Source: Trichoplax adhaerens (lineage: Eukaryota; Placozoa; Uniplacotomia; Trichoplacea; Trichoplacidae). Taken from it: a stretch of 64,000 bases of DNA. Shown here one piece after another: positions 37,393 through 49,369 of the stretch. The stretch is from the NCBI RefSeq assembly GCF_000150275.1, contig NW_002060953.1:1714465-1778464 (forward strand), in the 5' to 3' direction. The notes under the pieces were generated by a model, which searched no databases, was not told the DNA's origin, and saw nothing but the letters and a program-made list of their open reading frames with translations. Position 1 is the stretch's first letter; each line of letters starts with the position of its first letter. Made by a program: the position numbers and the translations under genes.

Positions 37393-38420
37393 TGATAATA
37401 TGCTAATAAAACAAACAATCGATCCTTTGGAAAGTAATTTCTGTATTTGCCGATATAGAAATATGGTAACAGTGATAGTATGATAATTCAATGAAATTCT
37501 CAATGACCTTACAAATACATTTCAGTCAAAATTTAGTAGATTTTCAGTGTTAACAATAAATAGCCGTAAACTAAACAATGTACTAAATATTTTAACAGTG
37601 TTATCTTGCACGATAATGCCTGACAGAATTAATATTAAAAATAAATAGGATCAGTAAGTTTTTCTACGTAGAAGGTAAGAAGTTAACTTTCTTTTAACTG
37701 CGTATACGTCATATAGATGAGATGGTAGGCTAAAAGATCCTTTTAGAGCATAGTTAAAAATCATGTCAAAGCTATATACTGTAGTAGTTGCTATTTTCTC
37801 CTACGCTAGTCGATCCTTGACTTTTAAAATTTGATCCGTTAATGATTGATTATCGTTTGCAATTGCGTTTCAATGATTAATTTTCTCAGAAGGCTTATCT
37901 TTAGAGGAAAATGTTGGATAGCTACAGGCCAATTACTTTGAAGCTCACTATAGAATCGGACGAGAAATATTTGTAGGCTATCGTGTAGCCTTACTAGCAT
38001 GCTCGCTTTGCTTATGAGGCAAATCAACTTCTGTAAAGATCCAGCTTATTTTGGAATCACTACGGGCACTCCCTTCTATTATCTTTAGCCGTAAGTAGTA
38101 TGATCAGAATCTAATCGATGTATACTCTCAAGCTTTGTTCCGCTATGCATGCATAACCTTAGGACCGCTTTAAGACTCACTATTATGTAACTGGCTTGAA
38201 CGGGAAAGTCATATAAAAGGTCATAAATATTATCAAAGGGAATTTGTTCTTACAATCTCCATTTACGGAATTGTAGCTTGATATAAAAGAAAGAACGACG
38301 AATTCTCATCTTTATAGCTGACATAGACTCAAGCTAAGATAGAACAGATTAGTACCTTAATCCATTTTAGTCCATTTCGTATCTGAAGCATCTATGTCGT
38401 TTATGGATATTCTAAGCACA
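37393..38420 (+). pseudogene. phospholipid scramblase copy 4, heavily decayed
   Basis: Recognisable remnants in the right order: the end of exon 2 with its donor (about 37400-37433, AATCGATCCTTTGGAAAGTA), exon 3 (about 37596-37674, with an internal TAG), exon 4 (about 37889-38092, with stops and small deletions but its acceptor region and CCGTAAGTAG donor still visible) and exon 5 (about 38180-38290, donor GATATAAAAG). Downstream, CCATTTTAGTCCATTTCGTATCTGA matches the intron after exon 5 in copies 2 and 3. Nothing of exons 6-8 is seen. It is plus strand like the main cluster, 4 kb beyond it. Confidence 0.75.
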
Positions 38421-38968
38421 ACGAGTGTGAAAACTTTCCCATATCCATCTTTCGTGTAAATCATAATTACCAAGAAAATGAATAAAATTGTATTCGAGAC
38501 ATATTGTGACCAATAATATAATTAAACTTTTGACCATTTATGACTATTATTAATGCACGTACATATGCACGGACTGTTTAGACCAAATTTACTTCACCGT
38601 CAGTCAAATTGGACTGAAAATAATATGCACAATATCAATTTGCAACCCAAACAACTGCCATATTAATTAAAATTAAAAAAAATTGTTGAATTACGGTCAC
38701 TGATATTCACATTAACATTAAAAATATTTTGCTGTTAGAAATAGCATTAATTCAATTTATAAGTGTGAATCCTTGTGCAGATCGAGACGTTTCGAAATTA
38801 TGGAAACCGATCGTATAGGACATGCTACCCGTTATTCGACTCTCTCTTAGCTTAAATGTAGTATAAAAAATACGTAGACCGTTATCGTTAGCAGTTGTTT
38901 CAAGCTGATGAACAACATTTAAACTCTGCAATCGCACAAGAGACGATATTATGCATAATATAACCTTA

Positions 38969-39243
38969 TCAATTTTGACTACATAAATGCTCTTCCACTA
39001 TCTCTGCAGCTAAAACATTTCCAATATTTCGCAGAATGCCAGTAACCTGCCAAATATCAGCCTTTGAACCCAAGTTTTGGTGCCACCTATCTAGCACTTT
39101 GAGAACTTTATCATAAGAGGTGGAGCTGTTCATCGTAATTTCATCAATATCTTTAACTTCCAGCCCTAGTTTCGTTGCAAAACGGAACAAGCATTTCTGA
39201 TCCAGTTTTTCGGCTATTATGTCGAAACACTTGATGAAGTTTA
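38969..39243 (-). CDS. death-domain exon, last exon of an unassigned gene
   Basis: An exon beginning after TTTGAACAG in phase 1 and ending at TGA 38969-38971, 91 codons. It encodes a full death domain: IIAEKLDQKCLFRFATKLGL, DIDEI, VLKVLDRWHQNLGSKAD, ILRNIGNVLAAEIVEEHL. It is the next exon-like segment downstream of the ROC-COR exon on the same strand (0.9 kb). Phase-1 donors exist just before the ROC-COR stop (for example AAAAAAG/GTCTGT), so it could be a C-terminal death domain of that protein in an alternative transcript. Otherwise it is a single-domain remnant. The ORF at 38752-38937 just downstream is unexplained. Confidence 0.6.
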
Positions 39244-40158
39244 CTGTTCAAATCAGCAAACAGTAGGTGTTAGTTTACCGTGGATTACTTGTAATCGTAT
39301 TTAGAATACACACTACACGTAAGTGTGGTCTAAAACAAAATATTAAAGTTATATCGAGCCATTAACGCAGTAAAGTATATCAACAAACAATTAGTAAGGA
39401 TTGCTAATTTTTACATTACATAAAATTAACTAATTTGGGCGATTATGGGGATAGAAAAAAAGTTGAGTATAAGGGCTGTTTAAATTTTGAAGTTTCTACT
39501 ATCTAAATCTGCAGCAGTGACTTTACAAAATTGCGTATTTTTATGTACACACTTTGATAACATCGCGTTACGAATACGTACACTACAATCGTTAAAACTA
39601 TCTTTAGGTCAAAAAGGAAAAAATTAAAGTTTTGATCCATTGCGTTGCAATACGTACCAGCCTTTTCTGAGCTCAGTTCTTCTTTCTTGATAATATCTGT
39701 TATTGATGATAGCGTTTATAAAAACAAAAGAAGAAAAATATGTTAGTCACAGTGTACGCTTTCTTTCCCAAAAGACCGGTATGTTTGCTGTATAGTTAGT
39801 AATTGCAAGGTTTACTAAGGTATCATAGGAATCCTATTAACATCAAAGAATCTTTATTACAGTGATCAACATTGTTTGAATATCTTTCAATTCGACGATG
39901 TTATCGTAAAGAACGTAAACAAATTCTATTATAGCAAAACCATAATGCACAGCAAATTGAGAAAATTCATTACTGCTACATGCTCTCCAAATAATAAAAT
40001 TGTAGTAAATACATCTAAACTTACAAATGCAAAAAGTTTCTTATATTATAAAGTTAACCTTTTGCATTCTTATCTACTGTAAATTCGGTATCAAAATTGT
40101 ATTAAACTAGAAATATCAGCCATGAAATCCTAATGTAACTTCATTATATTTCTGGCAG

Positions 40159-43100
40159 TTATCCTTGATTGATTTGATAACATTTAAGATAATTCAGACA
40201 AATTCGCAACAGACCTTTCTTTTTCATACCCCATTGATCAAGTGATGGCGAATCAAATATGAAATTACATTTTTGACAGCGGATTCTTCCCTTATGATCT
40301 TGATCTTCATGACTTAACTGACTTGTTAACTTTCCGCACATACAGCAAGTCACATACAGTGAGCAGTCAGCCGCCTGAAATCTAGGCATTCTATCGTTAA
40401 TAATTTTTTTAAAAGTATCCATAATGAAAAATTGTGGACGCTGAACTTCGATTGCTTGTCTAACTTTCAAGTCTTCATTCTCATTTAATATCTGATACGA
40501 GTATTCCAAACTAATGTAAGATTCGCTTTTTTTAATAATCATATAATAGTCGCTTTGACGTATATAATATTTTGCACATTTATAGCACAGTTTGACAAAT
40601 TGATTATTCCACTTTTTCATACAAGCCGCCACGAGGCAATAAAAGATGCCATCCGATATATATGGTATATTTGATTTATTAAATCCCATGAACAGTGCGC
40701 CGGAAACATACTCTTCTTCTTTATTCGTCGTAAAAGTCACATTAGGACGTAGTAAATATGGAACAATAAACTGACGAATGCAATTGCTAGAAGCAACATC
40801 GACCTTAATTTCACAAATAATATTATAGTGCTCCATAATTTTCAAAACACGTTCTTTATCATCATCTATCAAGTTAAAAGGACTTAATGCATTATCAAAT
40901 ACCCTTTTCGACACCTTGCCTGTAGTGTAAGCGATATTATAGTCTTCCAAAGTATCAGCGCTGGTGATAGTTTTACTTCCCTCTAATACAATTAAGGCAC
41001 GAAAAATCTTCACTAGCCATTCCACATTTGTAATGACAATATTTTCTTTTGTGATCTCCTCTCGGTAAAATAATAATTCACCAATATCATGCAAATAGAG
41101 TAACATATCGATTAATTCTTGATCATCTTCTACACTGTCCATATTTCTTTCGTATAGTCCGTAATCGATAGCTACTTCCTTGATTTCACTTGTAGTCATA
41201 ATATTCTTGATGCCATTCTCTTGGCTATGTAATAAAGTAGCCATGAAATACCACTTAGTAGGGATTGGCTTGTTAACGAAGGGCAAGGCTTGGGCAAATG
41301 TTTTTATGATATTGAGTAAATCTTCGCGACGTCGGAGACGCTCCTCAATCTTTGCAGAGGTGTTGTAATTTTCTTCTCCACAATCAAAAATAATTCGAGA
41401 TGAACATATGTTGGCTTTATATGATGGTAACTGCTCGACCAATTTGTGTGTAAATTCATCAAAGGTAGCTATAGGATCTTGCTTTCCTTCAATTTCATCA
41501 CCGTGTGTAGCTACTAAAATAACAACTGGTAACCTATATGTTTCAGCGGCTTGATTATTCCGTTTTACTGATATTTCAGTATTACTATTGCTGCAGCCTA
41601 TAACTGATGTGAGCCATTCCTTAATTCTGTCAAGATAAGTATCTCTAGCTTCTTTTCCTCCTCGAGCTTTCACCTTGTTTCCTATACTTTCGGCAATATT
41701 AAAGACTAGAATATAAAGGCTATTACCCGAAATAAAGGGTTGATGTGTTACATGATATACAGCTTGTCCACCGAAATCCCATAATTTTCCGTACTGATTT
41801 CGATCAATGTTGAATTTTTCCGTCAACCGCAGATGTTGTTTAAAAAATTTACGAATGATTTGACGACGCTGAGCTTTGGTTTCCTTGATATGGTCTGATA
41901 AATTATCATTATCATCACGGTTTGTTTCATTACGTGGAGAAGATAAAGATTCAATTTCATCAAAATTGGGCATGTCGATTTGTTTTTCTTTGTAATCTTC
42001 AACTGCACCTTGAATTTTTCTTTTTAAAACTTCAAAGTAATCTTGCTGCGTGCCATCATATATTTTAAAAGTAGAAAAGTCGACCATCTTACCTGTATTT
42101 TCTACAACCTGCGTAGCTGCTGAATGATATACTCGTATTTCTTCGATCAAAATTCTCATGATTGTAGTTTTGCCGACATTTTCCGGACCAATAAACATAA
42201 TTCGAATGAAATCACTCTGACATTGACCTCGCTTCAGGGCCTTTACGTAAGTAAAGTAATATTCTTTGATCTGCATAGCTGTAATTGATTAAATGTAAAA
42301 TAAATGCGTCTTATGATAACGTAATTTATTAAGCAAAGTGTTATATCTTTAATGCATTAGGGAATACAGTAGGACACAAGGCGATTACTTTTGCTACTTT
42401 ACGTCAATTCGACATAGTTCTTAACAAAGATTGTTACCTCATTTTTATAATTATCGTAATGATCAACTTTCAACTAAACTCAGGGTACCGAAATATAGCT
42501 GTTGCAATTATGCTCCTACCTTATTAAATTTTGCCGGTTAAAGATAGGCAAGTAATTCTCACAATATACAATTATAAGACTACCTCTGTGAAATTCTACT
42601 ATTCAATTACGATTGTAGCATTTAACGCAATAAAGATATCAGATTGAACTTACTATCTGGTATAGAAATTCTTCGACTGTATCTCGCTGCTGTAGTTTCA
42701 TCTTTTGACGATCCTGTAGTATAGGCATACATATTAAAAAAAACCGTTAACTCATGGTAGTTGATTACATAGGTAGTAATTTAATATTGCCATATTAAGA
42801 TCGTTACTAGCAATCCATCATAATCAAGCATATTGAGTAGGAAAATTGCTCTACCAATTTTTTCAGCAATGTCTTTACGGCCAATTTCATATAAAGCAAC
42901 CTTAAGTTTGTTTACTGTTGCACCTTGGCCATGCTTATCATACCAGCTATTGAGCGCAGCTACAGCTTTATCACACTGTGATTTACATTCAGAATCGATT
43001 AAACGGCTTGGGATTTCGTAGTCCAACGTTCTGCTTAATTTCATCCATTTAATCCCAATCATTTCAGCAACGACTGGAAAATAGGGTCTGGGATCTATAT

Positions 43101-44064
43101 TTAAATATATTCATTCATAAGGTGAGTACCATGATTGCTATATAATCTTCTAAATTGCAACTTTTACATCATTATCACTGCAAATAATATTATTATTCAT
43201 CCATCTAGGACAAACTTTAGCCTATTGATTTTGAGAAATATCTTTTATGAAATACTAGTTATCTTCCACAATTTATTAAAAATTGAGTTACTATTGATAT
43301 AAAAGGCAGGAAGACTAGCAATAGTTCTTATTAACTATAAGTATCCTTTAAAGAGGTGGATGTCGATGACCATATCTATTCCAACTATCTCAAATGACAT
43401 AGATTAGGAAAATAATTAGGCCATCGACACTTGTTTATGTTATCGTTAACAGATTTAGAGATATTTAAATTCAATCTGTTCCGTAACTATTTACTTGACT
43501 CCAACTAACCAAATGATGTGCTATAAGCTTAGTACTCACCTCTGTATCCAATCTCACTTTCATTACTGATATTCAAATGAGATGTAGCATCTAAAATAAT
43601 AGAACGGTTATTACAAAATCTTAGATGACATATCGATTTTAGTAAACTGCTTCCTTTTGCAATATCTGTATCATAGGCTTTGAAAAAGTTGTTATTCTAG
43701 GTGATTATGCAAGGTTCAAAATCTTACCAGCTGGCTGTTTGAAAGCTGCGATAGCTTCAGTTTCTAAGCGCTGACCGAATTTTTGAACATTTTTAGATCG
43801 ATGATTCTGTAAGGAAATGTAATACTGACGAAAATCTGCATCGGTCTTTGTTCTGAATAGAACTAGAAACTGGTGATGCCTCTCTCTTAGACTATCACAT
43901 TGTCTTAAGCTGGCAATTTCTTCCTTGGTAAATACGGTACTGGTTCTTAGATCGAATAAAAGTTCAAGCAATGGAGTCTCTTTGGCTATTCTTTGGAAAT
44001 TACTATCTAGGATAGCTCTAATCGTGTTAGATAATACCATTCTATATAATCGTAATATAGGCAA
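40159..44064 (-). CDS. CARD-death domain-ROC-COR protein (ROCO family), 891 aa
   Basis: Exons 44064-43728, 43073-42855 and 42278-40159 join in phase 1 at both introns and sum to 892 codons. Residues about 10-112 are a CARD-like fold (NTIRAILDSNFQRIAKETPL, FRTKTDADFRQYYISL). Exon 2 is a death domain (IGIKWMKLSRTLDYEIPS, AALNSWYDKHGQGA, ALYEIGRKDIAEKI). Exon 3 is a ROC GTPase with P-loop GPENVGKTT (about residue 216), switch II WDFGGQAVYHVTH (about 352) and VATHGDE for guanine specificity (about 442), followed by a COR region and two CxxC pairs (CCMC, CQKC) that could bind zinc. A long acidic insert of about 90 residues separates the P-loop from switch II. No leucine-rich repeats or kinase are seen. 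ROCO proteins are GTP-dependent dimeric scaffolds; CARD and DD would recruit signalling partners. A start at 44040 is also possible. Confidence 0.85.
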
Positions 44065-44503
44065 CTGTAATAGTAAAAGAACTTGCAGGAATATTCAATA
44101 ACTACGCGTTTTGGTGTTCAATTGCCGTCTAAAAGCACTTTGAGGAAGCTCTGGTCATTTACTTATTTATTCAGTCATGATAATCCTTCCAAAGAGAATC
44201 CATCCATCCAGTTGCATCGATGGGCCCAATTTAGCTACCTATCGATAAAAGTCAAGATTTTGATGCTATTAACGCTTCTATTTTCGCCTTAATCAATCCT
44301 ATTTTCAGCATGGATTGAAATGGATCGATGTTACGATCATGATCAAGAATTCAATAGCGAAGAGTGTATCCTGATTGCATGCCTCCATGACTGTAATTTA
44401 GTCGATCATTGCAATTGTCTAGCTAAGATAGGAGTCTATTTACAGTATCATGCTACAAAATAGATAATCCTTTGATCGAATATGGGCTATAAGTAAAGTT
44501 AGC

Positions 44504-45960
44504 GAGAAATGTTTCGATCTTGTGGTCTCAAGATCTCTCCTGCTGTGGATGATGATGTACTATACGATTGTAAGTTTAAAATAGCATTTAATCGTTCCAT
44601 GCTATAGCATTGAGTCTTTCTTCAACGCATACAGTCAAAGATTTCTCCTGCTCTGAGTGATGATGTACTAAACGATTGTAAGTCTAAAATAGCATTTAAT
44701 CGTTCCATGCTATAGCATCGAGTCTTTCTTCAACGCATACAGTCAAAGATTTCTCCTGCTCTGAGTAATGATGTACTATACGATTGTAAGTTTAAAATAG
44801 CATTTAATCGAGAAATGTTTCGATCTTGTGGTCTCAAGATCTCTCCTGCTATGGATGATGATGTACTATACGATTGTAAGTCTAAAATAGCATTTAATCG
44901 TTCCATGCTATAGCATTGAGTCTTTCTTCAACGCATACAGTCAAAGATTTCTCCTGCTCTGAGTGATAATGCACTAAAGGATTGTAAGTCTAAATTAGCA
45001 TTTAATCGTTCCATGCTATAGCATCGAGTCTTTCTTCAACGCATACAGTCAAAGATTTCTCCTGCTCTGAGTAATGATGTACTATACGATTGTAAGTTTA
45101 AAATAGCATTTAATCGAGAAATGTTTCGATCTTGTGGTCTCAAGATCTCTCCTGCTATGGATGATGATGTACTATACGATTGTAAGTCTAAAATAGCATT
45201 TAATCGTTCCATGCTATAGCATTGAGTCTTTCCTCAACACATACAGTCAAAGATTTCTTCTGCTCCGAGTAATGATGTACTATACGATTGTAAGTTTAAA
45301 ATAGCATTTAATCGTTCCATGCTATAGCATTGAGTCTTTCTTCAACGCATACAGTCAAAGATTTCTCCTGCTCTGAGTGATGATGTACTAAACGATTGTA
45401 AGTCTAGAATAGCATTTAATCGTTCCATGCTATAGCATCGAGTCTTTCTTCAACGCATACAGTCAAAGATTTCTCCTGCTCTGAGTGATGAAGTACTAAA
45501 CGATTGTAAGTCTAAATTAGCATTTAATCTTTCCATGCTATAGCATTGAGTCTTTCTTCAGCATTCCAACGTATACAGTCAAAGATCTCTCCTGCTCTGA
45601 ATGATGATGGACTGCAAGCTTGTAAGTCTAAAATACCATTCAATCGCTCCGTGCTATAGCATCGAGTCTTTCTTCAGCATTCCAACGCATACAGTCAAAG
45701 ATCTCTCCTGCTCTGAATAATGATGGACTGCAAGTTTGTAAGTCTAAAATAGCATTTAATTGCTCCGTGCTATAGCATCGAGCCTTTCTTCAGCATTCCA
45801 ACGCATACATTCAAAGATCTCTCCAGCTCTGAATGATGATGGACTGCAGGTTTATAAGTCTAAAATAGCATTCAAGCGTTCCATACTATTGAATCGAGTC
45901 TTTCTTCAATGCATACAGTCTAAGATTTCTCCTGCTCTGAATGATGATGGACTGTACTAT
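44504..45960 (+). repeat. 108-bp satellite with 306-bp higher-order units
   Basis: Monomers of 108 bp (AAAGATTTCTCCTGCTCTGA, then ACGATTGTAAGTCTAAAATAGC, then GAGTCTTTCTTCAACGCATA). A 90-bp variant starting GAGAAATGTTTCGATCTTGT recurs at 44504, 44810 and 45116, exactly 306 bp apart (90+108+108). Monomers near the right end vary in length (about 114 bp). Most monomers contain the perfect palindrome ATGCTATAGCAT. Period lengths are multiples of three, and one plus-strand frame (ISPALSDDVLNDCKSKIAF) stays open apart from one TAG per monomer, which is TTG in the last unit; this gives the open frame at 45760-45999. It looks like amplification of a coding-like or chance-open segment. Confidence 0.88.
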
Positions 45961-46674
45961 TATATCCTCGTCTACTGTAATATACCCATTAAGAATTAAT
46001 CATTAGTTACCGTAGAGCCGCATCAATTTTCAGATTCCTTCCGTTTTAACTAGCTAAGTAATACTCTAGTTAGAAGTCGTCACTACTATAGAAAGTAATT
46101 TTATCTTGTGAGATAGTGTTTTGCTAATTATAGCCAATTGATGCAATATCAGTGAAGTGAAGTAAGAGCGATCTTACAGATACCAACATTTGTAGCTTAC
46201 CTTCTCTCTTGAATTGTAAAACGTACCAGCAAGAAATAGTGGACGATAATCAATTCAAGCAATCCGTTAGCCGATGCTATTTGTAATATTGAAGAGACGA
46301 TGCTAGACTAAAAGGTGGTCATGACTAATGTACGTTTTTATTTTCCAAGATGAAGATCACTTTTGGATTACTCTTCCGTACAAGCAGAGTAATATCGGCA
46401 AAGATTACCAAAATCGCTTGGGTGAACTTGTTGACAGTTTAGTAGTCTTCCCTCTATCCTTCCTTCTACTCGGAGTATACAAGAAATCGGACATGGACTG
46501 TTCATGCAAGGCACTATAAGATACTATTTATACTGGACTCTGTATAGATACTGTCGATCTCTTTTGATCGTCTAGTGTGCGTATCGAAAAGTAAATTTCT
46601 CAGCACTTTTTCCTTTGTTGTCAATGGCCTTGAAATCCATTTCCTCCAATATCGCCACTGTTGCCGTCATTATT
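45961..46674. other. no gene seen
   Basis: Unique sequence between the satellite and the minisatellite element. The frame at 46328-46519 has no family resemblance. Confidence 0.45.
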
Positions 46675-47088
46675 AAAAATCCGTCACTTTACAAAATGTC
46701 TAGTGATTTTGCAAAATGCCTAGTGATTTTACCAAATGCCTAGTGATTTTGCAAAATGCCTAGTGATTTTACCAAATGCCTAGTGATTTTGTAAAATGCC
46801 TAGTGATTTTACCAAATGCCTAGTGATTTTGCAAAATGCCTAGTGATTTTACCAAATGCCTAGTGATTTTGCAAAATGCCTAGTGATTTTACCAAGTGCC
46901 CAATGATTTTGCAAAATGCCTAGTGATTTTACCCAATGCCTAATGATTTTGTAAAATGCCTAGTGATTTTACCAAATGCCTAATGATTTTGTAAAATGCA
47001 AAGTGATTTTACCAAATGCCTAATGATTTTGCAAAATGCCTAGTGATTTTACCAAATGCCTAGTGATTTTGTAAAATGACGGATTTTT
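46675..47088. mobile_element. 414-bp MITE-like element filled with a 20-bp minisatellite
   Basis: Starts AAAAATCCGTCACTTTACAAAAT and ends with its reverse complement (one mismatch), a 23-bp terminal inverted repeat. The whole interior is about 19 copies of a 20-bp unit, alternating GCAAAATGCCTAGTGATTTT and ACCAAATGCCTAGTGATTTT, so the higher-order period is 40 bp. The inner ends of the inverted repeats merge into the unit (TTTRCAAAATG). There are no coding frames. The flanks (CATTATT and GAATAAA) show no clear target-site duplication. Confidence 0.85.
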
Positions 47089-49340
47089 GAATAAATTCGG
47101 TAACACCACTGCTGCTAAAAATTGAACCGTTAAACTATCCAGCAAGCAAGTTCGACATAGTCGATAGAAAGTTTATTTTACATGTTGTTAGAGCATGTAA
47201 AGTAGCCAACGATGCAGCAGATTGGACATTGCAGCAAGCATGATTAATTAGAAAGGTTGTTCAGTGTTTGGCCAACATTTGCTTGCTACTGTATGAAGAT
47301 AGCTGACAAGTAGGCAACGACTAATGTCGCTAAAATTGCTCAGACTGGAGGAAAAGTACAACATGAGCTGGTACTGTTTTTACTGTCCTCTTCTAATGCT
47401 GTATCAATGTCTTGAAATGCTGTGATTCGATTGGATTCAGTTTAGGCAATCGGAATTGGATTGGATTGAATTCGGGAAATCGATATGGAACCCTACCCCA
47501 GACTGTACACATCCACTTTAAACGCAATTTGCGAAAGAATGATACGTCCTACGTGAATTTGAAGGGCAGAATCATGTCAATGAACTCATTTTCTATCCTT
47601 CCGATATCAAATTTGTTCAAAGAAAGCTTCATTTTTGAGTGTTTATACTGTAAAATACTTTTCAAGAGTGCATTCTTGCAGTGTGTTCTTGTTGTGTTTC
47701 ACTTTCTATCGCTGTGCATGCTAACTTGACGGAATAGGAATGGCGGTATCTCGGCCTTCTCTAATAAGAGAAATACTCTTCCAAGTCCATTTCTCAGTTT
47801 ACAAGGCCAAATGGCAGTCGTGCTGTATTCTGGTCAGCGCTATGCTGCAAGATAGACCAGCAATACGATAAGTGGAACGAGAGCGATGACTGAGCAAGGA
47901 TGCTCTGCCGATGCATACAGTAATATATATGATATATATTCTCCCTGTTATATCTTATTTCAGAAGACTGTAGCCGTTGTCAAGTCGAAAACGATTAAGA
48001 TTGACTTCATAATCAACAGGAGTAGCCAGCCACGCCATTTAATGAGGGAATGCCTAGGGATTTGAACGATGGTATACGACAACTTTCATCCTATGAGGTC
48101 TTTAGTGTTTTTCTAAAAAAAAGGCAGCACTGTACAAAGACCATTTCTATATCGACTCTGCAGCATGTTAAATGGCATGCCTATTGCCACTTGGCCGCAA
48201 CGTTAGACATGGATCATGAGCATTGGCCATCGTAGCTAATGTAATTTTACGTACATGTCTTGAAATCAATTTTATGAACTGCAAAGCCACCACTCAACCT
48301 ATTCGATTCAACGCTTATCAGATATATATATACGTAGAAGAGCATGAATATGAAGAGTGGATGACATGGGCCAATAAAAGAAATACAGACAGAAGTTGCA
48401 AGTTGTTTTCTACACTAATCTATTTTGAAATGAAATGATCAACTCTGAAAATGATCGTACCCATCAATTTACTCTTTCAACCTCTACTCGTTGGTTCATA
48501 TAGCTTTCAACATCGGTTAGTAAGAAGGAATTCAACTTTTCATCGGCCCACCGTATTGGTAGAGGCCCCTTGTAGCGCTCAAATTGGACAAGAAGGAAAA
48601 CAATTTGAACTCAGTATAGAAGATAATTTAATAGACAAATCAAAATCGCTCTTAACAACAAATTGAATTCTATCGATTAATTAATCTCACTATCATCAAC
48701 GAGACATCATAACATCAAATTGGAACGGTACTAAAAGAAAAACTTATGTATGCGCTGCATTGATTATGGCCGATAGATAATTAAGAATAATCAATGGCAA
48801 AGGAAGAACATTTGTAAGTTTTTTTCACACAGTTGGCTAAAATCAATGCTATCATATTGAATATTACATGCCTGTCGGCTGTCATTGATTGATGATATAC
48901 GTATAGTATCATAGTAGTTGTAGAACTTGGAAATTGATCTAGTTTGCATCCTATTGGATTGACAGCTTGCAAGCAGTTTTAAACTTCCAGACCACTACTA
49001 CAGCATCATTAGCAGGGCTAGCAGCTAAGTCTTACATGAATATCGATCGTTCTTAATTTCTACTACTCCTTTCACATTTATACCTATCCCGACCTAATAC
49101 TTAACAGCGCTAGAACAGTACAATAACCGATTAGAATACTTAAAGTATACAAAGAGTTTTACGATAAGAGAACAAACTAAAAGACTGTAGTATAGCCTAG
49201 AGCCCTAGACATTGATTTAAAACGCTCATTAAAATAGCATCATGATAGCATGGGACTAAGGTACTCATCAATAGTCTAAACGTTAGAGGATAATATTAAT
49301 AACAGTAGAACAAAACTTGATAAATGCTGAACAAGCTTTT
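47089..49340. other. no recognisable gene; slightly GC-richer
   Basis: Several short plus-strand frames (47412-47729, 48050-48235, 48223-48438, 48451-48666) follow each other, but none resembles a known family and I cannot link them by splice sites. Composition is somewhat less AT-rich than the rest of the window. They could be remnants of a degraded element or an unrecognised gene. Confidence 0.4.
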
Positions 49341-49346
49341 TTTATT
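49341..49346 (-). promoter_or_regulatory. polyadenylation signal AATAAA of the CARD-TIR gene
   Basis: On the minus strand AATAAA lies 24 nt after the stop codon of the TIR exon, inside GTAAATAAAAAAAGC. The position suits a very short 3' UTR. Confidence 0.5.
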
Positions 49347-49369
49347 TACTGTTGGTAGAATTAATTCGA

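Noticed and set aside
40159-42276. Short frames at 41180-41368 and 41823-42008 overlapping the ROCO exon
   Set aside because: Shadows of the long ROC-COR frame.
46675-47088. Regular 20-bp repeats resembling a CRISPR array
   Set aside because: There are no unique spacers; the unit is a pure tandem repeat in a eukaryotic context and is bounded by inverted repeats.
47412-48666. Run of plus-strand frames that might be a multi-exon gene
   Set aside because: No recognisable domain, and I could not find donor and acceptor pairs with consistent phases; left as unassigned.
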